DNA from: CAZAKZ01 sp964485695
GTDB taxonomy: Bacteria > Planctomycetota > JAFGQW01
Reading direction: 5' to 3'
Length of the DNA stretch: 64,000 nucleotides
Assembly: GCA_964485695.1 (NCBI GenBank)
Contig: CAZAKZ010000009.1
Location: 1 to 64,000, forward strand
The notes under the pieces were generated by a model. That model did no database searches. It was not told the DNA's origin and was given only the letters and a program-made list of their open reading frames with translations. A program made the translations under genes and the position numbers. The number at the start of each line of letters is the position of its first letter. The first letter of the stretch is position 1. Shown here piece by piece: positions 35,343 through 44,304 of the stretch.

Positions 35343-38300
35343 TCACATCTCGATTTTCACCCGGCCGCCCCCGCCGTCCCGGGTCCGCACCCCGGCCTCG
35401 TACAGAGTCTCGGCCACGAAGGGATGTTGCCGGAACACACCCGGAAACACGGCCCGCACCCTGTAGGCGTAGGTGAACTTGCCGCGTACGGGCCGGGAGG
35501 CAAAGAGCAGCACCCGGTCGTCCCGGATCTCCAGGTGGTCGGGCTGGCGCCGGAGGAAACGCCTCGGCGTGGCCGCCCCCAGGCGCGGGTTCTCGATCTC
35601 GAAGCCGCCGGGCACCACGTCGGTGACCAGGAGGTTCTCCAGGGTCCTTCCGGCATTGCCCTTCAACACCACTTCGTACACGCCCCCCTGCCGGAAGGTC
35701 TTCACCGGCTTGCCCGTATCGGCATCCAGGATGGACCGCGCCAGGGTCAGGTCGGGAATCCGGGCTCCGGTGCTGTCGATGCGGAATCCCGACACCTCCA
35801 TGAGGCCGTAGAGACGCCCCTCACACAGGACCTCGATCTCGGTGCAGCCGTCCTCGAGAGGAAAGACCAGGGGCTTTCCGGGATCCAGCCGGTGCCTCTT
35901 CCCGGCCACTGCCACCACGGCCGGCACGGTCCGGTCCCGGGTTGCGTGGGCATCGTGGTAGCGTGCCAGGGCCAGAAGTGCCTGGCCCTGCTCCTGGGTG
36001 TTCAGCCGACCGGGCCTCAGCACCGCCCGGGTCAAGTCCGCCACCAGTTCGGGTATCTTGCCGTCGCCCGGTGCGGCAGCCAGCCGGGCCCGGAGCTCCA
36101 CGGCCTTCTCCCGGAGGGGAGTACGCAGGAGTCCGCCGGTTTCCCGGCTGCTACACCTCTTGAGGTCCTTGCCCATGAGCAGAGCCCGGGCCGTGCGGTC
36201 ACGACCCAGGTGAGAATAAGCCAGGGCGAGCCGAGCCCGGTCTTCCAGACGGTGGGAACGCTCGGAAAACAGCCTCAGCCAGGACGCAACAGGCCGGCCC
36301 GCCCTCGATACCACCTCCGCGGCATAGGCCCGGAGGGAAACGTCTTTCGATTCCGTGAGCCGGCTGTAGAGCCGGTTCACACCTTGTTTCAACCGCGCCC
36401 GGGGCACGGCCACGCCCGCAGCCTTGGCCTGGAGCAGAAAGTCCAGGGCATACACCGTGCCGAAGGCGTACTCCCAGCGGCCGCCCGGCCACATGGAAAA
36501 ACCACCGTTGTGGGTTTGCATGGAAAAGATGTGGTCGATGCCCTCCTGCAGGAGGAAGTCCACGGTTGCGGCCTTGCCGGAATGCAGGCGCTTAAACAGC
36601 GACCGGCAGGCCAACAGAGCCATGCACCGCGACGTGGTCTGCTCCACGCACCCGTACGGGTAGCGCACCAGGGCCTCCAGGGCCGGCCCCATCTGCAGGT
36701 CCGGCGATCCGCCGGCTACCAGCCTGACCTTGACCGTGCCGGGGATCCACGTCCCTGGAACACGCACCTTCGTGGAGCCCTCGAGGGTCAGACCCCTTCG
36801 ATCCACGTCGAAGCAGGCCGCGGGCCGCACCGGGAAGCGTTGCTCCACGGTCCTGGTCTCCGGGCCCATGCGAGCCAGGACCCGGAGTCCCTGGACGCGA
36901 CCTTGGGCCCCCACCTCGTGTCCGGCCCGGACCCGGATGCGCAGGGTTCTCGTCTCCCCGTCCCGGAGGTGCAGAGTGGTGAAGGTGGGCTGGATGTTGC
37001 CCCCCTCCACCCGGAGAGGACCTGCTGCGTCGGCCACCACGAGGCCTCCGATGGAATCCAGGGTGAGGCGCACACGGTCGGCCTTGCCGCTGTTGTTCCG
37101 CACCGTGACCGGCAGAAAAGTCTGGTCGCCCGGCGCCAGCATGCGCGGCGTGGCCACCCTGACACCGAGCGGAGCCTTCACCACGGTCTTGATCGAACCG
37201 GCACCCACCACCTCGGGTCCGGCCGCAATGACCATGGCCCTGAGTCGGCCCTCGTAGGGCGGAAGGGTGAACACGGCCTCCCCCACACCGTTCTCATCCA
37301 GGTCAAAGGGCCCCCTGAACAGGGCCACGGTCCGGATGAACCGGCTCGTGGTGTTCCGGAGGCGGGGGCCGAGGAGCCGCTCTCCGCCGCCGCCGCCCGT
37401 CAGGGCATCGGGCCGGAACTTCACGTTCTCCAGCAGGGCCGTGCCCGTGTCCGCCCCCGTGGAATCGAGGCGCCGGCGGGCCAGGAAGAAGGCCATGGGA
37501 TCCGGGTCCGTGTGTCGGGTCAGATTCAGAATGCCCTCGTCCACCAGGGCCACCACCGCCTCGACCGCGCCCGGCGCCTGGACCCGGACCTTCATCCTCG
37601 ACTCGGGCCTCACGTGGGGAGGCGCCTCCAGCTGCACCCGCGTGGTCCGCTCCGGGTGGCTCAGGGCAATGGCGGTCCCCCCCACGACCCAGCAAGGGCC
37701 CTGGCGACCGGCCACGGCTTGACCGGCCTTCAAGGTCACCACCGCGTGGAGGTTGGGCAGGGTGAGGCCCTCGGGCACCCGGATTCGCACCGGCGTCCGG
37801 CCGGGCTCCACCTTCGCCACGTGGGTTCCGTGGAGGCTCATGCCTTCCAGGGTGACGAAGGCCGTGCCTCCGAAGGGCGCATCCAGGAGGATCTCGGCCT
37901 CGCTCCCGGGTGCGACCGGAGCGGTCGGCCCGGTCACCCGGAGACGATCCGGTCGCAGGGGCACGGTGCCCAGGTCCAGGTCCACCCGGGCCGAGGCGCT
38001 TTGCACCACGACCGAGAGCCAGCCGTACCGGGTCTCCAGATCCGCACCGGACTTCCCCAGACGGATCGCGGCTTGACCGCCCTCGGTTTCCACCTCACCG
38101 GCCCAGATCCTCTCGGACCGCACCGAGCATTGGTAGCGGAAGGTGCCGTCGCCGCGGCTCACCCGCTTCCAGTACCAGTACCTGCGCTCGAGGCTCACCT
38201 TCATGGACACCGGCCTGGGGTAGACCTTGCCCTCCGGCGTCACGGTCACCACACGGGCCATCCTGTCCGACCCCGCCTTCACCCCGACAAGAAAGTCCTT

Positions 38301-40682
38301 GCGAAGCACCGGCGCCTCCAGGCTGGCTCGCACCGGCCTCCCCGAGGGGTCCATCACCTGCACGGCAATGCGTGCGGTCAGGACCTGGGTATCCGCGATC
38401 TCGGGCACCTGGAACCGCACCCGGACCTCGCCCTTCTCATCCAGCACGGTGCGAATGGCCGGCCGGGCGCCGGGCGGATTGACCTGCAAGAGCCGGCCGA
38501 AGTGGAAGTCCTCGAAGCCCTCGGGCTTGAACCGGCCGGGGTCGTAGCGCACGTGAATCCGCACGGCCCGACCCGCAGCCGGCCCGCCCTCGAGCCAGGA
38601 TCCCTTCACCCGGATCCGGCCTTCTTCGCCCATGCGGAGCGGATGCTCCAGGTCCACCCGGGCCTCCATGCGGTCGGGAACGAACGCCTCCACCAGGAAA
38701 GAACCCTTGCCCAGGGTCCGGTCTCTTACCGGATCGTGCACCTCCAGGGTCCAGCACCCCGTGGCCGAACCGGCCCCGGTCCGCAGGCGGGCCACGCCCA
38801 GTCCCGCTCCCGACGTCTCCAGGGCTCCGGTGCGCCACACCTTTTGGTTCGGCCCGATCCACCGGGCCTGGAGGCGCAAGGCCGCGGGCGCCGCACCGCG
38901 CGGGTCCCGCACCACCACGGTCGCTCGCACCTCCCCACCGGGCCGGATGGCGCCGCGGTCAAAGGCCACGAACGCCTCATGGCCCCCTTCCAGGTACGGC
39001 CGCCCCCCGAGGGCGTCCGAGGCCAGCTCCACCTTGAAGCCGTCGAGGTCCACGTACGTGGCGTCCTTGCCCTTCTTGACCTCCACCAGAAAGGGGATGC
39101 GGTCCTCGGCCGGTGTCTGGTATTCCAGACACACCACGCCCCGGGCGTCGGTGACGCCGGCGACCAGATCCTGGTTGGTCGGGGTCAGGATCCGGACCGC
39201 GGCCCCTTCCACGGCTGTGCCCGCGGCCAGACTCGCCACGTGCACGGCCACGGTGCTCTGTGCGGCCCGCACCGTGACCCCGAGATCCGTGACCTGGATC
39301 AGACGAGAAAGCGGCCGGGTTCGCCACCACCACCGGGATCGGTCATCGGGATGCAGGCACTTCTGGATCTCGATGAGGTGGAATCCGCGCGCACTGCTGC
39401 CCAGGAGGGACTCCAGATGCAGGGACCTGCGGAACACCTGGTTCCGGGCCACGTCCACCTTGACGGTCTTAACCCGGCTCGGCCCGAACACGGTGGAAGG
39501 CGGCCGCGGCCGCTCCTGCATCAGGCGCACCACGTTGTTGGGGTAGAGGCTCCGGACCATCACCTCGTAGCCCCGGATGTTGACGCCCTCCACCTGGAGC
39601 TCAGGAATGGCCCGGGAGCTCAACACCCGGCCCTTCTGGACGAACCGGAGCAAGGGATCGCGGTCCCGGATGCGCAGGCTCCGGCGACACGTCTTGGGAA
39701 GCCGGATGCGGCCGCGGCCGGGAAAGCCCTTCTTCAGCAAGACGGCGAGGGATTCCCCCGGTGGAAAGTCCCCGATGAGGTGGATGCCCCTCCAGGTGGT
39801 GCTCACCTGGAACGGGGTGGCCGGGGTGATCTCCACATTCCCTTTTTCCGGAAGGCACACCTCCCGGTTGAAGTCGATGGCGATGCCCCGCTTTGTGGAC
39901 CGAACCCCCCGCACATGAAGGTCTTCCACGAAGGAGATCCTGCGGGCAAAGGTCTTGCCCAGGGGCAGATGCCCGTCCCTGGGCTTGAGGCCGGGATCCA
40001 GGCGCAGCTTCACCCACCTGGGCGTGGGCAACCCATCCTTACCCACCTCCCCCTTCGTCAGGGTGATCCTGAAAGCGGGTTTGCCGTTTTGCTCGAGGCC
40101 CGTCACCTGCACGGGAATCCTGGCCCCCTTTCGACCGGTCACGGTCACGGCCTTCTGCAGGGCTTCGGGCTCCACGGGCAGGGTGAAGGTCATGACAAAA
40201 GCAGGCGGAGCCAGGGGCTTGAGATGCGACACCACCGTACTCACCACGGCGAGGCCCCGGGTGGCGTGGGTGAGGCGGATTGCTTTCGGCAGGCTCCGGC
40301 CGTCGAGGGCCGAGAGGCGTGGATCCAGGTGAAAGGTGTACAACGTGGCCGGCCGGAGCCGCTTGTCGGGGTGGATCTGAAGCCTTGAGCACGACTGCCA
40401 GATGCACTGGACGGGCACGGCCGGCTCCAGAACCACGGTTTCCAGCGCCGCGGTCTCCCCCACCTCGGATTCTTTCACCATGGCCACGGGAAAATCGAGG
40501 AGGAACCGGGTGTCGTCCTCTCCGACCTCCTTCAACTTAATCTTGCCGGCCCCGAGACGCAGGGCCGTGCCCTCGAGGTGGTCCCGGTCCCCGATGTACG
40601 AGGAACAGATGCCGATCAACACGATGAGTCCGAGCGCAAGGCCCGCATTCAGGGCCAGCAAGATCTTGTTCATTCCGATCAT
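35343..40682 (-). CDS. yfhM: Bacterial alpha-2-macroglobulin (YfhM type)
   Basis: The product has 1779 residues from ATG 40682, with GGGGG a few bases upstream; ATG 40673 is an alternative. An N-terminal hydrophobic segment (ILLALNAGLALGLIVLIGICSSYI) gives a signal or lipoprotein anchor, with Cys and Ser at its end. MG-type beta-sandwich domains fill the first two thirds (YTFHLDPRL, GRIRVKGSWLEGG, VAHVASL-type repeats, KQVVEAVVALVDEG-like bait-proximal region). The thioester motif YPYGCVEQTTSRC is intact, with Cys1345 and Gln1348, followed by the alpha/alpha-toroid TED (HNGGFSMWPGGRWEYAFGTVYALDFLL). The receptor-like C-terminus includes VLKGNAGRTLENLLVTDVVPGGFEIENPR. It traps proteases in the periplasm and is classically co-operonic with PBP1C for envelope repair. 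Confidence 0.95.
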   Translation of the reverse strand: MIGMNKILLALNAGLALGLIVLIGICSSYIGDRDHLEGTALRLGAGKIKLKEVGEDDTRFLLDFPVAMVKESEVGETAALETVVLEPAVPVQCIWQSCSRLQIHPDKRLRPATLYTFHLDPRLSALDGRSLPKAIRLTHATRGLAVVSTVVSHLKPLAPPAFVMTFTLPVEPEALQKAVTVTGRKGARIPVQVTGLEQNGKPAFRITLTKGEVGKDGLPTPRWVKLRLDPGLKPRDGHLPLGKTFARRISFVEDLHVRGVRSTKRGIAIDFNREVCLPEKGNVEITPATPFQVSTTWRGIHLIGDFPPGESLAVLLKKGFPGRGRIRLPKTCRRSLRIRDRDPLLRFVQKGRVLSSRAIPELQVEGVNIRGYEVMVRSLYPNNVVRLMQERPRPPSTVFGPSRVKTVKVDVARNQVFRRSLHLESLLGSSARGFHLIEIQKCLHPDDRSRWWWRTRPLSRLIQVTDLGVTVRAAQSTVAVHVASLAAGTAVEGAAVRILTPTNQDLVAGVTDARGVVCLEYQTPAEDRIPFLVEVKKGKDATYVDLDGFKVELASDALGGRPYLEGGHEAFVAFDRGAIRPGGEVRATVVVRDPRGAAPAALRLQARWIGPNQKVWRTGALETSGAGLGVARLRTGAGSATGCWTLEVHDPVRDRTLGKGSFLVEAFVPDRMEARVDLEHPLRMGEEGRIRVKGSWLEGGPAAGRAVRIHVRYDPGRFKPEGFEDFHFGRLLQVNPPGARPAIRTVLDEKGEVRVRFQVPEIADTQVLTARIAVQVMDPSGRPVRASLEAPVLRKDFLVGVKAGSDRMARVVTVTPEGKVYPRPVSMKVSLERRYWYWKRVSRGDGTFRYQCSVRSERIWAGEVETEGGQAAIRLGKSGADLETRYGWLSVVVQSASARVDLDLGTVPLRPDRLRVTGPTAPVAPGSEAEILLDAPFGGTAFVTLEGMSLHGTHVAKVEPGRTPVRIRVPEGLTLPNLHAVVTLKAGQAVAGRQGPCWVVGGTAIALSHPERTTRVQLEAPPHVRPESRMKVRVQAPGAVEAVVALVDEGILNLTRHTDPDPMAFFLARRRLDSTGADTGTALLENVKFRPDALTGGGGGERLLGPRLRNTTSRFIRTVALFRGPFDLDENGVGEAVFTLPPYEGRLRAMVIAAGPEVVGAGSIKTVVKAPLGVRVATPRMLAPGDQTFLPVTVRNNSGKADRVRLTLDSIGGLVVADAAGPLRVEGGNIQPTFTTLHLRDGETRTLRIRVRAGHEVGAQGRVQGLRVLARMGPETRTVEQRFPVRPAACFDVDRRGLTLEGSTKVRVPGTWIPGTVKVRLVAGGSPDLQMGPALEALVRYPYGCVEQTTSRCMALLACRSLFKRLHSGKAATVDFLLQEGIDHIFSMQTHNGGFSMWPGGRWEYAFGTVYALDFLLQAKAAGVAVPRARLKQGVNRLYSRLTESKDVSLRAYAAEVVSRAGRPVASWLRLFSERSHRLEDRARLALAYSHLGRDRTARALLMGKDLKRCSSRETGGLLRTPLREKAVELRARLAAAPGDGKIPELVADLTRAVLRPGRLNTQEQGQALLALARYHDAHATRDRTVPAVVAVAGKRHRLDPGKPLVFPLEDGCTEIEVLCEGRLYGLMEVSGFRIDSTGARIPDLTLARSILDADTGKPVKTFRQGGVYEVVLKGNAGRTLENLLVTDVVPGGFEIENPRLGAATPRRFLRRQPDHLEIRDDRVLLFASRPVRGKFTYAYRVRAVFPGVFRQHPFVAETLYEAGVRTRDGGGGRVKIEM

Positions 40683-41107
40683 CAGAACCCCCAGATGATG
40701 AGTACGGACGCTCTCCGTAAAAATCCCGGTACTACACGGATTCTCCAATGCGTACGGGCGAGATCAGGACGGCAAGTCTCCCTGTGGCTGCCTGATGCGT
40801 CTGCTCGACGGCGACGTACGAACGTACGGAGAGTCAGAGCGCGTCAGGAAAACAGGGAGCACTGGGGAGTGGCGTTCTCAACCGCGACCCGCATGATCTC
40901 AAACTCGAAAGCGACCGTCAACAGAATCTCGAATTCAAAAATCCTTATTGCGGGCTCCTTAAAAGATACGATGAACCAGCGTCACGAGATACGTGCGGAA
41001 AAAAATATTTGAACGATGTTTGCGGGTTGGATTGCGGGGTATGGCGTTGCAGATCCCGTCTTGCCTTTGATAAGATCCGCCTCGACCCTGACCGAGGAGG
41101 AACTGGA
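40683..41107. promoter_or_regulatory. 425-base divergent intergenic region
   Basis: This region separates the alpha-2-macroglobulin start (minus) from the leader ORF at 41108 (plus). Its right half is conspicuously AT-rich for this genome (runs such as TTCAAAAATCC and GGAAAAAAATATTTG near 40932-41010). It includes two CGTACG palindromes near 40815-40830 and a small TACGGA/TCCGTA hairpin near 40707-40723. No confident promoter hexamers or gene were found. Confidence 0.4.
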
Positions 41108-41137
41108 ATGCTCCTATCTTCAAGCATCACACCATGA
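41108..41137 (+). CDS. Nine-residue leader ORF translationally coupled to the DUF1287 gene
   Basis: ATG 41108 is preceded at seven bases by GAGGAGG (41094-41100), the strongest ribosome site nearby. It encodes MLLSSSITP and stops at TGA 41135-41137, which overlaps the ATG of the next gene (ATGA). The downstream ATG at 41134 has no Shine-Dalgarno of its own. This fits translational coupling, but such a short frame could arise by chance. Confidence 0.4.
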   Translation: MLLSSSITP

Positions 41138-41793
41138 TCTCACGCTGCACTCCCCTCGTGGTTCTCTACCTCGCCGCATTCGCAGTGATGCAATGCGGGC
41201 CGGAGTCAGAATCCAGAGCGAATCCGGAAACGCGGACCCCCGGCCCCGTTGCAGCCCCGGTCCTGGATTCGCGGGTCGCGCGCCTTGTTCGCAGCGCCCG
41301 GGACCAGGTTGGAAAGACCGTACGCTACGATCCCTCGTACGTAAAGCTCGACTACCCGGGGGGCGACGTGGCCCTGGACCGCGGGGTCTGCACCGACGTG
41401 GTGGTGCGGGCGGTCCGGGCCGCGGGCATGGATCTCCAGGAATTGATCCATGAGGACATGCGCCGGAACTTCCGCGCCTATCCCGACATCTGGGGTCTCA
41501 CGAGACCGGACCCCAACATCGACCACCGCCGGGTGCCGAACATCGCGACCTACCTCCGGCGCCGGGGCAAGGCCGTGCCAACGACGGACCGGCCCGGGGA
41601 CTACAGACCCGGCGACATCGTGGTGTGGCGCCTGGCCTCCGGACGCATGCACATCGGCATTCTCTCCGACGTCAGGATCCGGGGCGGCTCCCGGTTCCAG
41701 GTGGTGCACAACATCGGTGATGGCGCCGTGCTCGAGGACGTGCTGTTCCGGTACGACATCACGGGCCATTTCCGGATGTTCGAGGCGAGGTAG
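41134..41793 (+). CDS. DUF1287 (YijF-type) exported protein
   Basis: The product has 219 residues from ATG 41134, the only plausible start in frame. An N-terminal hydrophobic stretch (LVVLYLAAFAVMQC) ends at Cys21. A lipoprotein is possible, but Gln at -1 is a poor lipobox, so simple Sec export is equally likely. The domain after residue 45 matches DUF1287, an NlpC/P60-related fold of unknown substrate: ARDQVGKTVRYDPSYVKLDYPGGDV, then Cys86 in GVCTDVVVRAVRAAG, NIDHRRVPNIATYL, DYRPGDIVVWRL, MHIGILSD and VVHNIGDGA. The Cys and His arrangement suggests a papain-like amidase or peptidase acting on envelope material. It converges on the 41800 gene with a 6-base gap. Confidence 0.88.
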   Translation: MISRCTPLVVLYLAAFAVMQCGPESESRANPETRTPGPVAAPVLDSRVARLVRSARDQVGKTVRYDPSYVKLDYPGGDVALDRGVCTDVVVRAVRAAGMDLQELIHEDMRRNFRAYPDIWGLTRPDPNIDHRRVPNIATYLRRRGKAVPTTDRPGDYRPGDIVVWRLASGRMHIGILSDVRIRGGSRFQVVHNIGDGAVLEDVLFRYDITGHFRMFEAR

Positions 41794-41799
41794 CCCCTC

Positions 41800-44094
41800 T
41801 CAGAGCACGGGCTGGAAATGTCCTGCCACATGGCTCCACACCATGCGGGCGTTCCCGTAGCGCTTCCACCAGCGGCGCATCCGGTCGGCCGGGATCTCGT
41901 AGAATCCCCGGTCCTCCAGCTCGGGCTCCAGGCCGAACAGGTCCTCGAACACGTTCTGGGCAATGCTTCGGCGGCAGCAGTTGGACTCCAGCTCCCGGAT
42001 CCAGAAGGGAAGGGTGGCCTTGAAGTCGTACCCGAGGGTGGCCAGGTCCTTGTCCTCGCAGACCTCCTCCATCCACCGGTACCGGCCCGCGTGCAGGACG
42101 GCCAGGGTCTCGGCCCGGGCTTTCTCGTTGCCCATGCAGGCGAGCTGGGCAGTGGCCCAGGCGTAGAGTTCGGCCTGACGTCTTTTCTGCAGGCGTTTCA
42201 GGTACGCCCGGACCTGGGGCGTGTCGATCCTCCAGAGGGACCTGATATATCGGTCCGGATCCCGGGCGAGAAAATCGTGCAGGGCGTCCCGGGCCCTGCC
42301 GGCCCGGATCATGTCCCTGCGCAGCGCTTCCCCGGGCACCGGCTCCACGGCATGGTCCGGGATCAGGGAGGAGGCCGTCCATTCCAGGATCCCCTGGAGG
42401 ATCGCCAAGGCCTTCACGGCATTCTCTTTCCGCAGGTGCGACTCCACGGCCGGGCAGGGGCTCCGGGCCAGGAGGTCGGGTATTCCATCACCTCCCGAAA
42501 CCCAGTATGTGGACAGACCCTGGACCTTCTCCAGGTCAGTCGAGGCCTGGCCCGAGGCAATCCAGCGTACGAGGCGCTCTCCGTACTGAGCATCGCCGAT
42601 GAGGAGTAAGGTGTAGAGGCCGAGGGTCCGCACGGTGCGATCCGGGTGCCCGGCCCACGTCCGGAGCACCCGGCGAAACGGCCCGGGGGATGCGGTCTCG
42701 AGGAAGGAGAAAAGCGAATCGAGGGACTCGTCGTCCTGTTTTCTGCGCTGGAGCTCGCCGAGCAACGAGGCCGGGGTCAGCTGGTTGCATATCGCCCGGG
42801 CCAGGGTCTCCGTCCGGCAACCGGGTACGGCGAGGGCGATGTGGCCGAGACGAAACACGTCATCCTTGACCTGTTCCAGGGCCTGGGTTTCAAAGCCGTC
42901 GAACAGGTCTTCAGGCCAGTGGATCTGGTACTGGGAGGCGGGTTCATCGGTTCCGGTAAGCTGGTTCAACGCCCTGCGCCCAAGAGAGGTTGGCCCGTGG
43001 AGAACGCGAAAACAGAACCCCATCTTGCTCCGGCCTGGATCGGCTTCCAGCCAGAGGGCCAGGGCAAGGGCATCGGATTCCCAGGCTTTCTCCAGGTGGT
43101 TCCTCCCCTGCGCCTCGCCCCGGGCCGCCAGGGCACCCAGGGCCAGGGTCCGGGTGTCCATGCACGGATCCTTTTCAGCCACTGCCTGGAGGAAATCCCG
43201 CGAGGTCTCGTCGTCGAGGTGCCGTATGGATCGAACCAGAGCCTGGAACACGGACTCGGCCAGGAACACGGACCCGGTCCTCTTCAGGAACCGACCGGCC
43301 AGGTCCAGAATCAGGTCCGTATCCCCCTTGCCGGGCTTCGAGGCCAGGAGCCATCGTGCCTGCCACCCCTGTGGTTCGTACTTCGGCAACTTCCACAGGC
43401 TGCGCATGACCCCGGCCAGGGAACGAGGCAGGCCCGAGGGGTTCTCCTTGCCCACGCTCAGTCCCCGGGACTTCAGCAGGGTCCGGGCCGCGAGGTCCAG
43501 GTGTCGATTCGTGCGGCAGAGCACCAGGCCCGCATTGCCCCAGGAATTCTCCGACACCTCCTCGTCTCCGGAGAACACCATGGCGCAGAGCACAGGAATG
43601 TGGTCGGCCCGGATCTGGCGGTGAAGCTGAGAGAGGTAGTAGGTGGCCTTGTCATTCCGGGGCGGCGGCGGGAAGGTGGAGAAGACGTGATCCAGGTCCG
43701 TGCTGCCGATCATGCTCCGGAGCTTCTCGAAGTCCACGAGGGTACCGGGCCTGGCGTAGTCCTTCAGGCACAGGGCAATGACCCGCTCGTGCTCCCAGGC
43801 GTCAAGCGTATCCCACTCGAGGTGCACGGCGCAATCGTGCGCTGCCCGGTCGTCCCGGAGCCGGAGCCCGGCCCGGCACACGGAAATGCACACGCCCGGC
43901 CCCTCCTTTTCCAGGCGCTCCATGGCGGTCTTCAGGGCCTTTGCCTTAAGACCCGCCAGGGCCGAGGCTTTCCGGAGCAGCTCCGGAGGCGGGGTCCAGC
44001 CCCCGCAATCCGCGCGGAGTGGACAGTCCTGGGCCAGAGTCGCGCCGGCAAGGACGAGGAGCACTGCGAAGTAGCACCACGGTTTTTGAGGCAT
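41800..44094 (-). CDS. Secreted alpha-helical protein of unknown family
   Basis: The product has 764 residues from ATG 44094, which begins the signal MPQKPWCYFAVLLVLAGATLAQ and has AGGG upstream. The frame is open further upstream, but without an export signal at its end. The mature protein is mostly helical, with many Leu/Ala/Arg-rich segments reminiscent of degenerate HEAT/TPR-like solenoids (FLQAVAEKDPCMDTRTLALGALAARGEA, RVLRTWAGHPDRTVRTLGLYTLLLIGD, YAWATAQLACMGNEKARAETLAVLHAGRY). About a dozen cysteines are present, unusual for this window (RADCGGW, GVCISVCRAG, HDCAVH, ESNCCRRSIAQN), so disulfides may form. No catalytic motif was recognised. It is divergent from the toroid protein. Confidence 0.65.
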   Translation of the reverse strand: MPQKPWCYFAVLLVLAGATLAQDCPLRADCGGWTPPPELLRKASALAGLKAKALKTAMERLEKEGPGVCISVCRAGLRLRDDRAAHDCAVHLEWDTLDAWEHERVIALCLKDYARPGTLVDFEKLRSMIGSTDLDHVFSTFPPPPRNDKATYYLSQLHRQIRADHIPVLCAMVFSGDEEVSENSWGNAGLVLCRTNRHLDLAARTLLKSRGLSVGKENPSGLPRSLAGVMRSLWKLPKYEPQGWQARWLLASKPGKGDTDLILDLAGRFLKRTGSVFLAESVFQALVRSIRHLDDETSRDFLQAVAEKDPCMDTRTLALGALAARGEAQGRNHLEKAWESDALALALWLEADPGRSKMGFCFRVLHGPTSLGRRALNQLTGTDEPASQYQIHWPEDLFDGFETQALEQVKDDVFRLGHIALAVPGCRTETLARAICNQLTPASLLGELQRRKQDDESLDSLFSFLETASPGPFRRVLRTWAGHPDRTVRTLGLYTLLLIGDAQYGERLVRWIASGQASTDLEKVQGLSTYWVSGGDGIPDLLARSPCPAVESHLRKENAVKALAILQGILEWTASSLIPDHAVEPVPGEALRRDMIRAGRARDALHDFLARDPDRYIRSLWRIDTPQVRAYLKRLQKRRQAELYAWATAQLACMGNEKARAETLAVLHAGRYRWMEEVCEDKDLATLGYDFKATLPFWIRELESNCCRRSIAQNVFEDLFGLEPELEDRGFYEIPADRMRRWWKRYGNARMVWSHVAGHFQPVL

Positions 44095-44304
44095 GGGTGA
44101 TCCCTTTCTCCAGGAGAATACCAGAAGTCGAGGCGGCTGAAAACTGCCCCGACCTGCTCGGTCCTCGGTACGATGCTGCGAGAAGGCCGCATCAGTCTGT
44201 GGATAAAGAACTGCTCCCCGGTTCTGGAGGCCCCTTGCTGATAGATCCGGGATGTGGTACACGAATTGTACCCGTATCAGGAGCACGAACTTTGGAGCGA
44301 AACG

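Noticed and set aside
34824..40388. 1854-codon open frame antisense to the alpha-2-macroglobulin gene
   Set aside because: It is a GC-bias shadow. The minus strand carries intact MG domains and the thioester motif.
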